Below, one piece after another: positions 58,789 through 58,800 of a stretch of DNA of 58,800 bases. The position numbers were made by a program, and so were the translations under genes. The stretch lies in assembly GCA_001898385.1 (NCBI GenBank), contig MKTT01000120.1, forward strand, positions 28,982 through 87,781. Reading direction: 5' to 3'. The first letter of the stretch is position 1. Each line of letters starts with the position of its first letter. This DNA comes from Planctomycetales bacterium 71-10 (GTDB taxonomy: Bacteria > Planctomycetota > Planctomycetia > Isosphaerales > Isosphaeraceae). The notes beneath the pieces were generated by a model. The model saw nothing but the letters and a program-made list of their open reading frames with translations. It was not told the DNA's origin and did no database searches.

Positions 58789-58800
58789 GGGCGCGGCGGC

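Overview
The window looks like chromosomal DNA from a planctomycete, most likely of the Isosphaeraceae group. This rests on the very high G+C content (about 70% by eye), the strong GC3 bias that leaves long antisense frames open, and planctomycete-type families: a DUF1559 pseudopilin with an H-X9-DG motif, DUF1573 and DUF1571 proteins, an MJ0042-type zinc ribbon fused to DUF4177, an M56/BlaI pair, and a lactate/malate-type dehydrogenase next to an aldolase-like protein with a peptide-tailed C terminus. No insertion sequence, prophage, integrase or CRISPR array was found.

Layout. 1-7.2 kb (minus strand): an AddB-like nuclease running off the left edge, uppP, pgsA, rimO, a secreted alpha/beta hydrolase and a CNNM/CorC-type membrane protein. 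7.4-10.6 kb (plus): zinc ribbon-DUF4177 protein, a YifB-type ATPase and two small proteins resembling free-standing polymorphic-toxin domains. 10.8-15.3 kb (plus): an accessory cluster of a DUF1573 protein with a G12 tract that throws its signal peptide out of frame, an H-X9-DG pseudopilin, a small eight-cysteine exported protein, a membrane-anchored LolA-like protein and a membrane C39-like peptidase. 15.6-24.6 kb: response regulator overlapping an RlmI-type methyltransferase, a frameshifted secreted beta-helix-like gene, a multi-sensor histidine kinase, a GH127-like glycosidase and Maf. 24.7-28.5 kb: a BlaI repressor with paired operators, an M56 protease lacking a penicillin sensor, a helical protein and tRNA-Arg(TCG). 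28.6-31.4 kb (minus): sigma factor, cysteine hydrolase and serine hydrolase. 31.4-32.4 kb is a gene-free island of nested palindromic repeats.

32.4-44.5 kb: a thermonuclease, a HEAT-repeat protein, FabF, an aminotransferase, a DUF1571 lipoprotein, a HbpS/GlcG protein, a TolC-type lipoprotein with a small partner, and an amino-acid permease fused to a UspA-like tail. 44.5-53.1 kb: a PAS-GGDEF-EAL protein, stand-alone CoaB, glucuronate isomerase, a secreted repeat protein ended by a strong terminator, three small membrane proteins and an isocitrate/isopropylmalate-type dehydrogenase. 53.2-54.1 kb holds a two-gene module with a near-consensus promoter: an unrecognised 148-aa protein overlapping a HEPN-like putative RNase. 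54.1-58.6 kb: a CocE-type hydrolase, then an aldolase-like protein and a malate-type dehydrogenase with Gly/Asn- or Ala/Pro-rich C-terminal tails, which may mark the edge of a bacterial microcompartment locus.

Five copies of an intergenic palindromic repeat about 165 bp long (one a solo hairpin, one nested inside another) are scattered through the window. The best candidates for an undescribed system are the HEPN-containing pair at 53.2-54.1 kb and the C39/pseudopilin/Cys-rich cluster at 10.8-15.3 kb.
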